A program made the translations under genes and the position numbers. Positions 22,945 through 34,359 of a DNA stretch of 64,000 nucleotides are shown one piece after another. The notes beneath the pieces were generated by a model, which saw only the letters and a program-made list of their open reading frames with translations, did not search any database and had not been told where the DNA came from. The stretch covers positions 7,070,501 through 7,134,500 of the forward strand of contig OY727094.1 of NCBI GenBank assembly GCA_963402885.1. The letters are read 5' to 3'. Within the stretch, counting starts at the first letter, position 1. The number at the start of each line of letters is the position of its first letter. The stretch comes from Antedon bifida (lineage: Eukaryota > Echinodermata > Crinoidea > Comatulida > Antedonidae).

Positions 22945-24340
22945 ACTTAATTACGATAACCCATACCAGTGCTACTAATTTACTGTTAATAATGAAGAAG
23001 CTACATCGTTATTCTTCTACCTGTCATTCGTTGATATTGTCTAGGAATCGGTATGAGACTGCTGCTACTAATTTACTGTTAATAATGAAGAAGCTACATC
23101 GTTATTCTTCTACCTGTCATTCGTTGATATTGTCTAGGAATCGGTATGAGACTGCTGCTACTAATTTACTGTTAATAATGAAGAAGCTACGTCGTTATTC
23201 TTCTACCTGTCATTCGTTGATATTGTCTAGGAATCGGTATGAGACTGCTGCTACTAATTTACTGTTAATAATGAAGAAGCTACGTCGTTATTCTTCTACC
23301 TGTCAATCGTTGATATTGTCTAGGAATCGGTATGAGACTGCCGCTACTAATTTACTGTTAATAATGAAGAAGCTACATCGTTATTCTTCTACCTGTCATT
23401 CGTTGATATTGTCTAGGAATCGGTATGAGACTGCTGCTACTAATTTACTGTTAATAATGAAGAAGCTACATCGTTATGTTTCTACCTGTCATTCGTTGAT
23501 ATTGTCTAGGAATCGGTATGAGACTGCTGCTACTAATTTACTATTAATAATGAAAAAGCTACATCGTTATTCCTCTACCTGTCATTCGTTGATATTGTCT
23601 GGGAATCGGTATGAGACTGCTGCTACTAATTTACTATTAATAATGAAGAAACTACATCGTTATTCTTCTACCTGTCATTCGTTGATATTGTCTAGGAATC
23701 GGTATGAGACTGCTGCTACTAATTTACTGTTAATAATGAAGAAGCTACATCGTTATTCTTCTACCTGTCATTCGTTGATATTGTCTAGGAATCGGTATGA
23801 GACTGCTGCTACAAATTTACTGTTAATAATGAAGAAGCTACATCGTTATTCTTCTACCTGTCATTCCTTGATATTGTCTAGGAATCGGTATGAAACTGCC
23901 GCTACTAATTTACTGTTAATAATGAAGAAGCTACATCGTTATTCTCCTACCTGTCATTCGTTGATATTGGAATCGGTATCAGACTGCTGCTACTAATTTA
24001 ATACTGAATAAGAATGAGAAAGCTACACCGTTACTCCCTACCTACCACTCTGACTTTGAAGAACAAATAACAAATATTTAAATATCATTAGGCACCACAG
24101 CACATTTTGAAAGACAAAATGTGTTTTAAATAATTCAAAATTTAGTGGGGTTATACTGAAACACATCGAAAAAGACCGATTGTCAGAATACAATAAAGTT
24201 TCCTGTTGACGTCATAGTCTTTATGAAATAAATCTATTTGCATACAAATTGACAAAAGAATGGTTGATTGTATAGGCCGATGGTTGTAATGTCGTAAATC
24301 ATTGCGATATGCTTGCATTTAGCAAAAAATGATGACACAC
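22945..24340 (+). pseudogene. KY-like pseudogene fragment with expanded 93-bp minisatellite
   Basis: The 3' part (ggaatcggtatcagactgct, aagaatgagaaagctacacc, gttactccctacctacca, then tatgcttgcatttagcaaa) corresponds to KY-like gene 44860-44930 and about 45280. Related single-unit copies lie at 52055 and 58150. Here the first part is an 11-unit tandem array. A frame of 356 codons from 22926 to 23996 runs through the array, encoding the repeated MKKLHRYSSTCHSLILSRNR. It arises from the repeat having no stop and a length divisible by three. There is no evidence that it is expressed. Confidence 0.7.
22974..23996 (+). repeat. 93-bp minisatellite, 11 units
   Basis: aggaatcggtatgagactgc recurs every 93 bp from 23043 (23136, 23229 and so on) to about 23882, with a final variant at about 23963. 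Units differ by only a few substitutions, so the expansion is recent or homogenised. The sister loci at 52060-52180 and 58160-58265 have a single unit. Confidence 0.95.
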
Positions 24341-24779
24341 AATGCATTTCAGTTTTCCAAAAAAATTGCCAAGTTTCAACAATCATGCACACTATTTAAT
24401 AATTTACGTCCACATGCTAAAAATACAATAACCAAACAAGAATAGAGAATACATATAAAAAAAACATCACAAGTCTACAACGTGATTTCACGTTACATGA
24501 GGATTATTCTGCATTTAATCGTAGTTATTATACTTACAAATTATAACAAGTACGATATTGTCATTTCTTTGGAATATGTGTTTATTGTGGTAGTTTATTA
24601 TGTTAATACTTTAAACATATTAAACCTACAGAAAAACAAAGTCATAGTATGAGCCCTCTTTGAGAGTAGGGTAAACATAACTGATTAACCCTTTATTATA
24701 ATCATTGTGGTGTCTTTCGTAGGTCTATATGATTCTTAACGTTTCCGCTTGGAAACATTCTGTTAATAGACTACAGTAT
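24341..24779. other. KY-TRIM spacer shared between units
   Basis: This sequence (acgtgatttcacgttacatg, gtcatttctttggaatatgtg, atgattcttaacgtttccgct) is repeated at 52570-52890 and 58750-59030. It is duplicated non-coding DNA upstream of the TRIM leader exon. Confidence 0.65.
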
Positions 24780-25142
24780 ATAGACGAATCAATATGCTAT
24801 AATAAAACGTCACAGGACATTAGTAATTCATATCGGAACCATTTTGTTTCAACTTACATATGAGAGCATTTGTGCCAGTCTACAAAATCAAAGACTAATC
24901 AATTGACACACAAAAACGTAAGTTAGTATAAAAGTTCTTCAGCCATTCTGTTCAGAGGTTTTATTTGTTTAATCTTGTTTGCACATCCAACGGCAAGTAA
25001 CTCCCTAATACAGGATAGATAAGCTATGTTGTGCTTTTTAACCAAATCTTATTTGATGCTTAGGGAATGAGGTAGAAAACAGTCGTGAGTTAACCCTCGC
25101 AAAGATTGGATCTTGGACCTTGGAAGGAAAGAACAAACAAGG
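24780..25142 (+). promoter_or_regulatory. 5' non-coding exon region of TRIM copy 3, two alternative donors
   Basis: Contains atcggaaccattttgtttca, shared with the other TRIM leader exons, and two good donors: AAC|GTAAGT after 24917 and CAAG|GTAAGG after 25142. Both are conserved at 53046/53269. The coding exon that should receive the splice lies at 34873, about 9.7-10 kb away, because transposons entered the intron. gtatataga at about 24777 is a weak TATA-like candidate. Confidence 0.5.
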
Positions 25143-25474
25143 TAAGGCTCTTTTACTACTGTCTTGCTCTTTGTCAACACTTTCCTCTCAGGAGAGTGGG
25201 TTAAAATACATTTTTTATTATTTATTATATACATAATAATTGTCCATGGGTCGAATGCCTCATTGTCCTATTCAACTGGTTGATCACTAATGGATATGTT
25301 CTCACGATTCAACGAATGCAATACATTCATTAGTTAACACGCCTAGTACAGTGCTGTTCCTAAGTTAACTTTAACTTAAATAATCATCTGCTTCCATCTA
25401 GATTCGAATTTTAGCGAAGGCTAGGCCATGCACATAATTGTCCCTTTGATTTTGGCCTCGGGAGCTTAATACAA

Positions 25475-27400
25475 CTAGAACGACACTCCGAGAGTGCATA
25501 CCTCCGCCTACTATAACATTCTCCTATATAAGATTTCACCAGAAACAAAATGCTGCTGTGTGTGATTTAGGCTAATTTCACTGCAACCATGTGTATGTGA
25601 ATTTGGTGTAATGGCTATGTAACCAGCCTTTCAACTAACAATAGTTTCAATTGACTAACATTAGAACAGCAACGCCAAAAACAAACGGGTGAATTTGAAA
25701 AGAAGTAGGGTTTTTTTTAAACTACTCGTATCAAAACACCTGTAAATTAAATCAAATTATGTTTTAAAATTACAAATCACAAACTATAACTCTTGCCTCT
25801 TGTACACAAATGAAGTTTTTTGGACAAAGTTATTGAGAAAATGCAATTTCAGTTTACTTGTTCCTTTAGTGCTCGCCGGCCTTTGAACATTCTGTCAGGT
25901 TTGAAAATAATGCTAATAGGCCATCGGGTGAAAATCCTATCATTCAATCCCGTTCCGATGTTTGGGTAATAAGCAAACATTTTATAGTAATTAATTTAAT
26001 AATATTTTATAAGTAATAACACAAAGTTTGACATAAAAAACGTGACATATAAAGAGAAAATTACATTTAAATGTCCGTAGTTTCAATTCCTTTTTACTCG
26101 TGTTGACCCATGACCTTTTCAAAATGTTATTGATTCATCAAATTATTACTCAGTTGAATAAAATACTTTATATAACTATTACTTATATATAAATAACTAT
26201 TAATATACTGTACCAAATATGGTACAGTATAACATAAATACAGTAAATGTCAAATGGCTAGTCTTTATTTATACCAAATGGTAACTAATCTGCCTCTGTA
26301 TGAAGTCAGCCAATGCAAGAAAAAACTAAATGTTTCAAAACATACTATATCAAGAGTGTTTATGTTTCATGCTGTTTCCTTTAATTTAACATCTAATATT
26401 ACCTATTATTTAGTATTATTTATTTATTAGCATTTATTTCTTTTTAAACTGTAATCAAATACATTTTATTTTTTATTACATTGATTGTGACATTCAATGA
26501 ATAAAAAAAATAATGTATCGAGACAAGTAAATATCAACTATTTAATATTATGTATACTGAACTGTATATTTATATATAAAAATAGTGAAGTTTATCCAAA
26601 CATTTTAATTGAATTATTGTGTAAAATTATTAATTGTGGTCTTCGCATGGTTTATATTATTATTCATTTAATCATATAAATAATCCAGATATGTTTATAA
26701 TAAAAATATCTGACGTAACTACTGAGTAGTTTTCGTCTAATGGTAAAAAAAATGATTAAACGAATAGTAACTTGACGCAATTTTACTTCAAATGACGCGA
26801 TTTAACTTGTACTGACGCGGTTTGACTTGAATTGTCGCGACGTAACAACGTACAACTGACACTGTACTTTGCCACGCTTTCTGTCTGTATACATCGATGA
26901 GATGTTCATGATATTGCGGCCTAGCGATAAAGTTTAATCGAGGTAAAGTGCGTATGATACGATATTTTTGTCAAACTGTTCATATTAATAGAACATTTTA
27001 TTAGATTGATCTAGGCCAACATTTTTTATTTCCCAGAGGTCGGAGCGAAAAGTGTTTTCCGGTGGCTTTTTTTCTTCACCCGAAAAGCATTCCAGGATTG
27101 GGTCCGGATTGCCTCCAAAATGGAGTAGTACGTCTTGACCACATATCTATCTGTATTTCCATTTTGGTAATTATTTTTTGAGTAATTCTGCTAACAAACA
27201 GACAAACACACGTGATCGATTATACATATACCTCGACGGAATTGGGACAAAATATAATGGAGTGGTTTTCCACATGTCTACCTGTATTTTCATTTTGGTA
27301 AAGATCTTGTATCTACTTTTTGAGTAATCCTGCTAACAGAAAAATGAAAGCACACTCAGAAGTGATCTACTTGGCAAAATATATCCACTGATAGGGAGTA
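25475..27400 (-). mobile_element. R1 Helitron-like copies, reversed, in the TRIM copy 3 intron
   Basis: It begins with CTAG, then the hairpin cactc cga gagtg and tacctccgcc: the reverse of the R1 3' end. The opposite R1 end appears at about 27040-27240 (ccattttggtaattattttt, tgctaacaaacagacaaaca, cctcgacgga). A second, partial R1 end follows at 27241-27400. About 1.1 kb of unrelated AT-rich sequence (25930-27030) lies between and may be another insertion. No transposase is seen. Confidence 0.55.
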
Positions 27401-27451
27401 TGTTGAAAGATACATTTGTTTATGTATTAGCTTTACATAGTTAAAATCCTG

Positions 27452-27646
27452 TGTAATATTCTTTAATACATGAGAGACGTTTCTAGTAACACAATGCTTT
27501 TATTCTCTAGTTATTCGACATCATTGTTAACACAATCATTCGTGAGGTCTTCTATACTGAAGCCATGTTTTAGAGGTCTGTTGCCTTATGGGTATCCTAC
27601 ATACTATAGAGGGCGACATCATAATATATGGTGCCATCATATAACA
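27452..27646 (-). repeat. 3' LTR (element orientation)
   Basis: 195 bp, tgtaatattc to tcatataaca on the plus strand, identical by eye to 31902-32096. Preceded by the target duplication CCTG at 27448-27451. Confidence 0.97.
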
Positions 27647-27658
27647 TCCCTCTTCTTT
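27647..27658 (-). promoter_or_regulatory. Polypurine tract
   Basis: Read on the minus strand, aaagaagaggga abuts the 3' LTR. This is where plus-strand DNA synthesis is primed in LTR retrotransposons. Confidence 0.85.
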
Positions 27659-27749
27659 AATTACTCATAATGGTGTACAAATATAATTAAACTGCGGGTC
27701 TCATTTATCAATCATATTACAATCATAATAAAACAATTATAAGTTTTAT

Positions 27750-30045
27750 TTACAAATCTAATCTATTTGGTTTCTTAATTTTTCTGCCACTGCTAGAGCA
27801 TGATGATGGTTTGTGTTCTATAGTCTTGTAATGAGTAAGTGGTGTTTCTAGTATTATGTGTGTAAAGTGTTCGTTTGTTTTGCGGATGTGTGTTCGGTTT
27901 CTTCTTAGTGTTTTCTGGTTTTCTGTCAGTACTCTGTACGAATGTGGACTTGTTTTGTTTAGTATCTTCGCTGGGATCCACTGTGGGTTTTTGTCAGAGT
28001 GTCTGATTCTCACGCTTTCTCCTCTCTTTATTGGTTGAAGTGGTTTTGTATTTTCATCATGATATTGCTTCTGTTTGTCTTGTCGGTTTTTTAGTCGATT
28101 TCTTATTTCTTTTCTGGTTGGCATTTTTTCATTGTTTGTTGGAAGTTCTGTTTTTAGTCCTCTGTGAAATATCATCATTCCGGGTGAGGCAAGTTTTGAG
28201 TCGACTGGAGTTGCTCGCATGTATAGTAAAGCTTTATCAACATCTGTGTTGTTGTGCTGAGCTTTGATGATGGTTGACTTCACTGTTTGAACCATTCGTT
28301 CGATGAATCCATTTCCTTCATGGTGGTGAGGACTTGTGGTTGTGTGTATGAATTTCCAATCTTTGCTAAACTGTTTGAATTGTTCACTGTTGAAGTGTGG
28401 TCCGTTGTCGGTAATCAATTCTTGAACCATCCAAAACTCTGAGAAGACATTTTTTATTATCGATATAACTGTCTCACTGTTTGATTGGTCTGCCGGTATT
28501 TTTCTTATGATTGAATATTTGGTGTAATAATCTGCTATTAGGAGGTATTCTACTCTATTTATGTAGAATAGGTCAGCTGCGAGTATTTCCCATTCTTTGG
28601 TAGGGATTTTTCTCTTCAACATTGGTTCATGTTGTTGTTTGTGTTTGTGTTGTTGGCATGATGGGCATGCTTTTATCATGTTTTCTATTTCCTCATTAAT
28701 ACTGGGCCAATGCATTGATGTTTTAGCCATCAGTTGACACTTGGTTATGCCTAAGTGGGATGTGTGTAGTTGTTTTAGGATGTCCTGTCTCATGACTTCT
28801 GGGATCACTACTCTGTTACCCTTTAGTATTATTCCGTTCTCTGTTGTGAGTTCATCCCTGTATGGGAAGTATGGTCTTATTGTCTTATGTACAGATTTTA
28901 GTTTGTCTGGCCAGCCTTGCTGTATTATATTTCCCAATTTTATGAGAGTTGGGTCTTCCTTGGTCTTCTGCCTTATTTCTTCTTCTTTGGACTCTGAGAA
29001 ATATGACAGTTGTATCTTTACTTCTTCTTCAATTTGGCTGTCATTTATAGGGTTTAATCTAGACATGGTATCTGCCAGGACCATTTCTTTGCCTGGTTTA
29101 TACTTGATTGTCAGATCATATCCTTGTAATCTCATTAGTAGTCTTTGTAGTCTTGGTGGTGCACACATTAGATTTTTTAGTTGGATCATCTCTAACGGTT
29201 TGTGGTCTGATTCCACAATGAATGAGTTTCCATACACATATGTGTGGAACTTCTCTACTGCGTATACTACCGCCAGTAGTTCTCTTTCAATGTTCGCATA
29301 TCTTTGTTCCGCTTCTGTTAATGCCTTTGATGTAAACGCAACAACTTTTTCGTCTTGTATGAGTGCTGCTCCCACTCCAATCAGGGATGCATCCACTTGT
29401 AGTTTCAACTTTTTGCTAGGTTGGAAATAGGTCAGTGTTGTCTGGTTACATATTGTTGACTTTATCTCTTCGAATGCTTTTTGTTGTGAGCCATTCCATT
29501 CAAATACATTATCTTTTTTCAGAAGTTCTCGGAGGGGTGCTGTTTTGTCTGACAGCTTGGGACAGAAGGGACTCATATACGTGGCGATGCCTAGGAAACT
29601 TTGTAACTCTTTAACATTCGTTGGTGGTTTTATTTTGCTGATGGCTTCAATGCGCTTTGGGTCAGCATGTACTCCATCTTTATCATATATCATACCAAAG
29701 AAATTTATTTGCGGTCGCTTTATTTCACATTTCTCTGCATTGAATACAAGCCCATATTCTCTAGCGGTTTCCATCAGGTCCATTAAGTTTCGATCATGTT
29801 CTTCTTCTGTTTTCCCAAATACAGCAACGTCATCTGCGATGCCTGTGGCTCCGATGCATTTCTCCAATATTTGATCCATCTTATGTTGAAAAACGTCTTG
29901 GCTGACATTCAGTCCAAATGGTAATCTTAGGAATCTGAATCTTCCAAACCCTGGAGTGTTAAATGTGGTAAGATAACTGGATTCTTTGTCAAGTCTTATG
30001 GACCAATATCCATGTCGTGCATCTAGTTTAGAGAAAAACTTTGCC
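27750..30045 (-). pseudogene. Retrotransposon pol, second part: RT palm, RNase H, integrase
   Basis: The frame is open from about 30045 down to the stop at 27750; a Met at 29879 begins 709 residues. The IADD polymerase motif comes early. RNase H follows (VDASLIGVGAAL, the glutamate of NIERELLAVVYA, VESDHKPLE). The integrase has an H2C2 zinc finger (HTSH, CPSCQQ) and core acidic residues in AADLFY, ITDNGP and GNGFIERM. A GPY-like C-terminus and an Arg/Lys-rich end close it. It is separated from the first RT part by a frameshift near 30045, so it could not be made as one polyprotein unless the frameshift is a sequence error. Confidence 0.9.
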
Positions 30046-30534
30046 CCACTTTATCTCATCTAGGGTTGGTGTGTGATGGTATGTGCGTTTTATAGCTTTG
30101 TTTAAGTCCTTAGGATCTAAACATATCCGCCATCTCCCATTTGGTTTCTGTGAGTAGGCCAAACTTGAAACCCAAGCCACTGGTTTCTCTACTTTCTGTA
30201 TGACATTTAATCTCATCATTTCATCCAACTCAGCCTTTATGTCATTTTTTATTGCTAATGGACATGACCTTGGTGCGTGTATGACAGGTGGTACCGTTTC
30301 GTCTATAACTATTTTGTACGTACCCTCAAACTTGCCAATGCCTTCAAATCTGTCTGGATAGAGTCTTTTTATGTCCTCTACATCCTTGCTTTTGTCATTT
30401 ACTTCGACTGCACAGTTTATCTGTATTATCTTCAGAGTCTTTAGCGTCGGTAGTCCCATTATAGCTATATGCAATATAAAACTTTGCATTTGTGTGTAAG
30501 TTATTGAAGTAACATGGGATGTGTATGTAACCAT
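30028..30534 (-). pseudogene. Retrotransposon pol, first part: protease end and RT N-terminal half
   Basis: This frame holds the end of the aspartic protease fold (a GLPTL motif) and the RT fingers (QKPNGRWRICLDPKDLN). It overlaps the end of the gag-protease frame at 30395-30534. The protease fold itself is divided between the two frames, so the shift looks like an indel rather than a normal gag-pol junction. The 3' end runs out of frame near 30045, before the conserved RT palm. Confidence 0.85.
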
Positions 30535-31651
30535 AATGTTTGATTTGTGCTCCGTTATACGCTGTGACTTTTACATTAGATTTGTTAACATATCTATCAT
30601 TAGGTACATTATTGCTCATGTTTTTAGGAAACATAGCTCTATACATTCTCAGTGGTAATATATTACCCTCTGCACCTGTATCTACTTTTACTTTCAGAAA
30701 AGTTGGTTTGTTACGGTTTATTTCAATTTTGACATTTGTGAACACTTCTGTGTCACCATCTTTAGCGTTTATCTGGCTTATTTTAATTGCTTCAAATGTA
30801 ATATTAGATTCATCTTCACTGTCGCAATCGCTATCATTGCTTTTGTTTATACCATGCACGTTTCTCTTACTTCTGTTATGTGCATTTATATATTTGCCCT
30901 TTTGTTTGTCATTACGTTTTGACCTACATGCTCTACTAAAATGATTTTTCCTACCACAATTATTGCAGGACATGCCAAAAGCTGGACATTTACCATATTC
31001 ATGTGATCTAGTGCATCTTGAGCATGGTTTACTTTTATCTCTATCTTTGGTTCTATCATGTTTATAATTATTAGACATACCTAATTGATCTACCGCTACT
31101 TGGTGATCAGCTTTGAGCTCTTTCCCTAAGTTTCTCGACGCTTCTGATGCCTTACATATTTTCATGCACTTATCTAAATTTAAATCATCTTCTCTAAGCA
31201 ATCGTTCACGCAATTGATTGTCCAATAGTCCACAAACAATTCTATCCCTGATGAGGGATTCCTCAATTTCACCAAACTCACATGTCTTGCTCTTGTTCTT
31301 TAGGTCGGTCACATATTGGTCTATCTTCTCACCTGGTATCTGGTTTCGTGAAAAGAAAGTGTGTCGTTCAAATGTAATGTTTTTCTTGGGGTTGCAATAT
31401 TCCTCAAATTTGTGCATAACTGTGTTTAATCTCATCTTCTCAGCTTCATTTTCAAATTTAAATGCGTTATATACATCTAAGCCTTGTTGCCCAATAGTAT
31501 GGAGTAGTAATGACGTTTGCGTTTCACTTGGTTTTCGTGACATTCCACTGGCAATGTTATATAGTTCAAATCTCTGTTTGAATCTCTTCCAATTCTCTGA
31601 TATGTTGCCTGTCGATATATTTAATGGTTCTGGCTGATTTAGGTTCGCCAT
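30395..31651 (-). CDS. Retrotransposon gag-protease
   Basis: The ATG at 31651 gives 418 residues. An in-frame upstream Met at 31702 is less likely because sequence typical of Ty3/gypsy gag begins at MANLNQPEP. Gag capsid-like region: about 1-200. Zinc knuckles: residues 210-222 (C-x2-C-x3-H-x4-C, unusual) and 229-242 (C-x2-C-x4-H-x4-C). The aspartic protease active site DTGA is at 324-327. The C-terminus is out of frame with the rest of the protease because of the shift near 30480. Encodes the particle protein of a cytoplasmic retrotransposition intermediate. Confidence 0.85.
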   Translation of the reverse strand: MANLNQPEPLNISTGNISENWKRFKQRFELYNIASGMSRKPSETQTSLLLHTIGQQGLDVYNAFKFENEAEKMRLNTVMHKFEEYCNPKKNITFERHTFFSRNQIPGEKIDQYVTDLKNKSKTCEFGEIEESLIRDRIVCGLLDNQLRERLLREDDLNLDKCMKICKASEASRNLGKELKADHQVAVDQLGMSNNYKHDRTKDRDKSKPCSRCTRSHEYGKCPAFGMSCNNCGRKNHFSRACRSKRNDKQKGKYINAHNRSKRNVHGINKSNDSDCDSEDESNITFEAIKISQINAKDGDTEVFTNVKIEINRNKPTFLKVKVDTGAEGNILPLRMYRAMFPKNMSNNVPNDRYVNKSNVKVTAYNGAQIKHYGYIHIPCYFNNLHTNAKFYIAYSYNGTTDAKDSEDNTDKLCSRSK

Positions 31652-31883
31652 GATCAATATTAATTTTTTAATATTGTCAGTTGTTGCATACAGTGGTAAC
31701 AAAATGTGTATGGGCTATTTTTTGCCTTCTGCTATTCGAATACAAAATCCAATTCAGTTCTCTCCGCACGTGTGTACTCTCAACAACACGTTTTACTAAT
31801 CTATTCGTGCGGCGGCGTGTACGCTAGCCTATTTATTCTTCTAGCCTAGTATAGCTTATCGATTGACTTTATTATATATTTCA

Positions 31884-31901
31884 ATCCTACCGTTGCCACC
31901 A
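31884..31901 (-). promoter_or_regulatory. Primer binding site next to the 5' LTR
   Basis: The plus strand reads like the 3' end of a tRNA (a TTCAATC T-loop-like word, then cctaccgttgccacca ending in CCA) directly abutting the LTR at 31902. On the minus strand this is the classical TGG-starting primer site. I cannot name the tRNA from memory. Confidence 0.8.
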
Positions 31902-32096
31902 TGTAATATTCTTTAATACATGAGAGACGTTTCTAGTAACACAATGCTTTTATTCTCTAGTTATTCGACATCATTGTTAACACAATCATTCGTGAGGTCT
32001 TCTATACTGAAGCCATGTTTTAGAGGTCTGTTGCCTTATGGGTATCCTACATACTATAGAGGGCGACATCATAATATATGGTGCCATCATATAACA
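31902..32096 (-). repeat. 5' LTR (element orientation)
   Basis: 195 bp, identical by eye to 27452-27646, followed by the target duplication CCTG at 32097-32100. It presumably carries the element's promoter, but no clear TATA box is assigned. Confidence 0.97.
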
Positions 32097-32115
32097 CCTG
32101 CTGGGGTTAATAATT

Positions 32116-33685
32116 AGGTGATCATTTAGAATAAAATGATCACCTATTGTTATTGTACTTGCATTAAAATATTTTTCTTCTTTCTGTACACTTTTTGTGT
32201 AACAAATATCTCAAAAAGTTCAATGTCAATGATTACCAAAATTTCACAATGTCTTTCAAATACTGTAACTTAGTCCTAATAAGCTTTTGAGCGTGATCAC
32301 TCACCCGTGACGTCATTTATACGCCATTTTGTGAAATCACATTATCAATCATATCTCCATAATTCATTATCACATATTAATAAAATTCACTACACGTAAG
32401 GTTCAGGCCAAGGGTAAAAATATTAGCAAATAAAAACGCACGTGCACGTTGGGTGATGCGCGTGAAATTGCGCGTTAAAAATTAAAAAAGCTCAAAATTA
32501 CGTTTTGATCAATTTAGAGCATGAATTAGGCCATTTGCGTGTTTTAAAAAATTACTGCGCAAAAACACGTTTTTGCGCGTGCGTACATAGAAAGCGTAAA
32601 AAATACCAATTTTTTGTACAAATTGCATTCTACTCATCTTCCTTAGTACATTCACCAAATTTGAGTCCATTTCGACTTAAAATAGTGCTATACGAGCAGG
32701 TTAAAAATGACAAAATGCGCACATTAATTGTACAAAAGTGCTAAAAATGGTAAAAAATAAGGCCTTTTTAAAATGAATATAACTCTTCAGAATGGAAGGT
32801 GACCCCCAATTTTTTTAACTTATTATGGAAGCCAATGAGTTGTAGATATAAGTGTATATACACATTAGACGTACAAAATGGTACAACGTCATCATTTGGC
32901 CACATGAATTTTAAAAATAGGGTTTTTACCTCTTTTGTCATAGACCACCATATTCAACAGAGCGCAACTCGCTTATTTGTGATCGATTTTCTTTTAATTT
33001 TTAATATATTCTACCTCAACCAATTATGTTACTCATGAGTTGCCCATATTTTCATTTTGATGACGTCTTCACGTCTTAAAATTTGAATAACGATGGTTAC
33101 GTAATTTCACCTACAACGTATATTTGAATACCTTACAGCTCTTCTGAATTAAAGTTGACCTTGATGTTTATAACTTATTATGAGAGCTGGTGAAATGTAG
33201 ATATGAATTCATATAAAAATTATGCCTATCAAATGTTGTGACGTTATCATATGGCCAGTTGAAGTTAAAAAGTAGTTTTTTCGTCTCTTTCGTCAAAGTT
33301 GTACAAATTTTAAAGAGCGCGCATCGCGCTTCTACGTACCAAATTTTCTTCCAATTGATATATTTCATTGCTCAATTCATTATCTTTCGATATCCTTATC
33401 CACAAGTTTATTTTGATATTGTCATTAGTGCCAAAAAGTTAGAACATGATGTATGTCCGTAATTTCACCAATGCTACACTGTATATAGATATACAGTATA
33501 TACTGTACATAATGTATATGGCATATAATAGGCACAACTCAGCACTATAAGCGTCTAATAGGATGGCATACATCAACATTTTCCGATCGTATGTTAACAT
33601 ACGTGCATGTTTAAAAAATATTAATGTCAATAAAATTATAAAAATGATCACCTATAATTCGTCAAAGTGACGAATTAAATTCTAG
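32116..33685 (+). mobile_element. Helitron-like non-autonomous element, family R3
   Basis: The left end is a hairpin (32116-32145; arms aggtgatcattt and aaatgatcacct). The right part repeats one arm (aaatgatcacct, 33642-33653), then a strong hairpin, attcgtcaaagtgacgaat (33657-33675), six bases and CTAG at 33682-33685 followed by T. Hairpin plus CTAG-T is the canonical Helitron 3' end. The interior (about 1.5 kb) has no Rep/helicase frame. Same design as R1. Confidence 0.6.
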
Positions 33686-33998
33686 TTTGTTTAAATAATG
33701 TTTAATACAAACAATCCCGGCATTGCAATAATGACCTTTCTAAAATCAAGATTGACCAGAATAATTATCGAGGATCAGGAGTGTCTTGAAGCTGTGCCGA
33801 TTTGCGGCGCCCCTGCCTTAACCCATGTAGTAAGCGTAACCGCTCGACCAGTCGACTAATATTTTGGTCCATGTCAAAGAATATGTCCATGTTATAAAAA
33901 TATACAGAGTGTGCTATTTAATATATCGATGGAAGATAAGCTTTTGTGACATGACCAATATATCAATATTCCTGAAAATCAATAGGCATGTTCTGACA

Positions 33999-34359
33999 GT
34001 AAGTATATACATATGCACAGAATGAAAAAAAAATAGTCTCATTTGACTAACAATGGAACAGCAACGCGAAAAACAAGCGGGTGGATTTTAAAAGAAATAG
34101 GTTTTTTTTTAACTAATCGTATTAAAAAGCTGGTAAATTAAATCAGGTTATGTTTTAAAATTAAACATAACCCTTTTCTTTTGTCCAAGAGGCAAGGGTT
34201 TTTTTGGAACTTGACTTAACTTGAAAACTGTAGGCACTAGCGTGCAAACATACATACAAACAAAGTAAATACTATACTTGGCAAAATAAATTTTTCAAGT
34301 TTTGCCAAGTAACAAACACACGCGATCGATTACATACTGTATACCTTCTTGACGGAGGT
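33999..34359 (-). mobile_element. R1 fragment closing the intron nest
   Basis: acaatggaacagcaacgcg, gaaataggttttttttt and the hairpin end accttcttgacggaggt at 34343-34359 are R1 sequence in reverse. After 34359 the intron resumes homology with 59790 onward (gtagctagta, atatcat.gttt), so this is the right edge of the composite insertion. Confidence 0.5.

Larger units (their letters stand above)
27448..32100 (-). mobile_element. Ty3/gypsy LTR retrotransposon, minus strand, recent but frameshifted
   Basis: Two 195-bp LTRs (27452-27646 and 31902-32096) begin TG and end CA and are identical by eye. They are flanked by the 4-bp duplication CCTG (27448-27451, 32097-32100). Inside the 5' LTR (right-hand side) is a tRNA-type primer site, and before the 3' LTR a polypurine tract. 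Gag-protease, reverse transcriptase, RNase H and integrase lie in Ty3/gypsy order on the minus strand. Two frameshifts (near 30480 in the protease end and near 30045 in reverse transcriptase) split the coding region. The two-knuckle gag, the IADD polymerase motif and the short LTRs suggest a Mag/SURL-like lineage (low certainty). Confidence 0.95.

Noticed and set aside
22974-23996. CRISPR-like or protein-repeat domain array
   Set aside because: Units are head-to-tail with no variable spacers, in a eukaryotic pseudogene context; minisatellite is the simpler reading.
27470-27670. Small plus-strand frames inside the two LTRs
   Set aside because: The same frame occurs in both LTRs simply because the LTRs are identical; no protein evidence.
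30395-30534. Programmed gag-pol frameshift in the retrotransposon
   Set aside because: The shift falls inside the protease fold rather than between domains, and a second shift lies inside reverse transcriptase; indels fit better.
27793-31637. Plus-strand frames across the retrotransposon
   Set aside because: They are antisense shadows of gag and pol, which are clearly coded on the minus strand.
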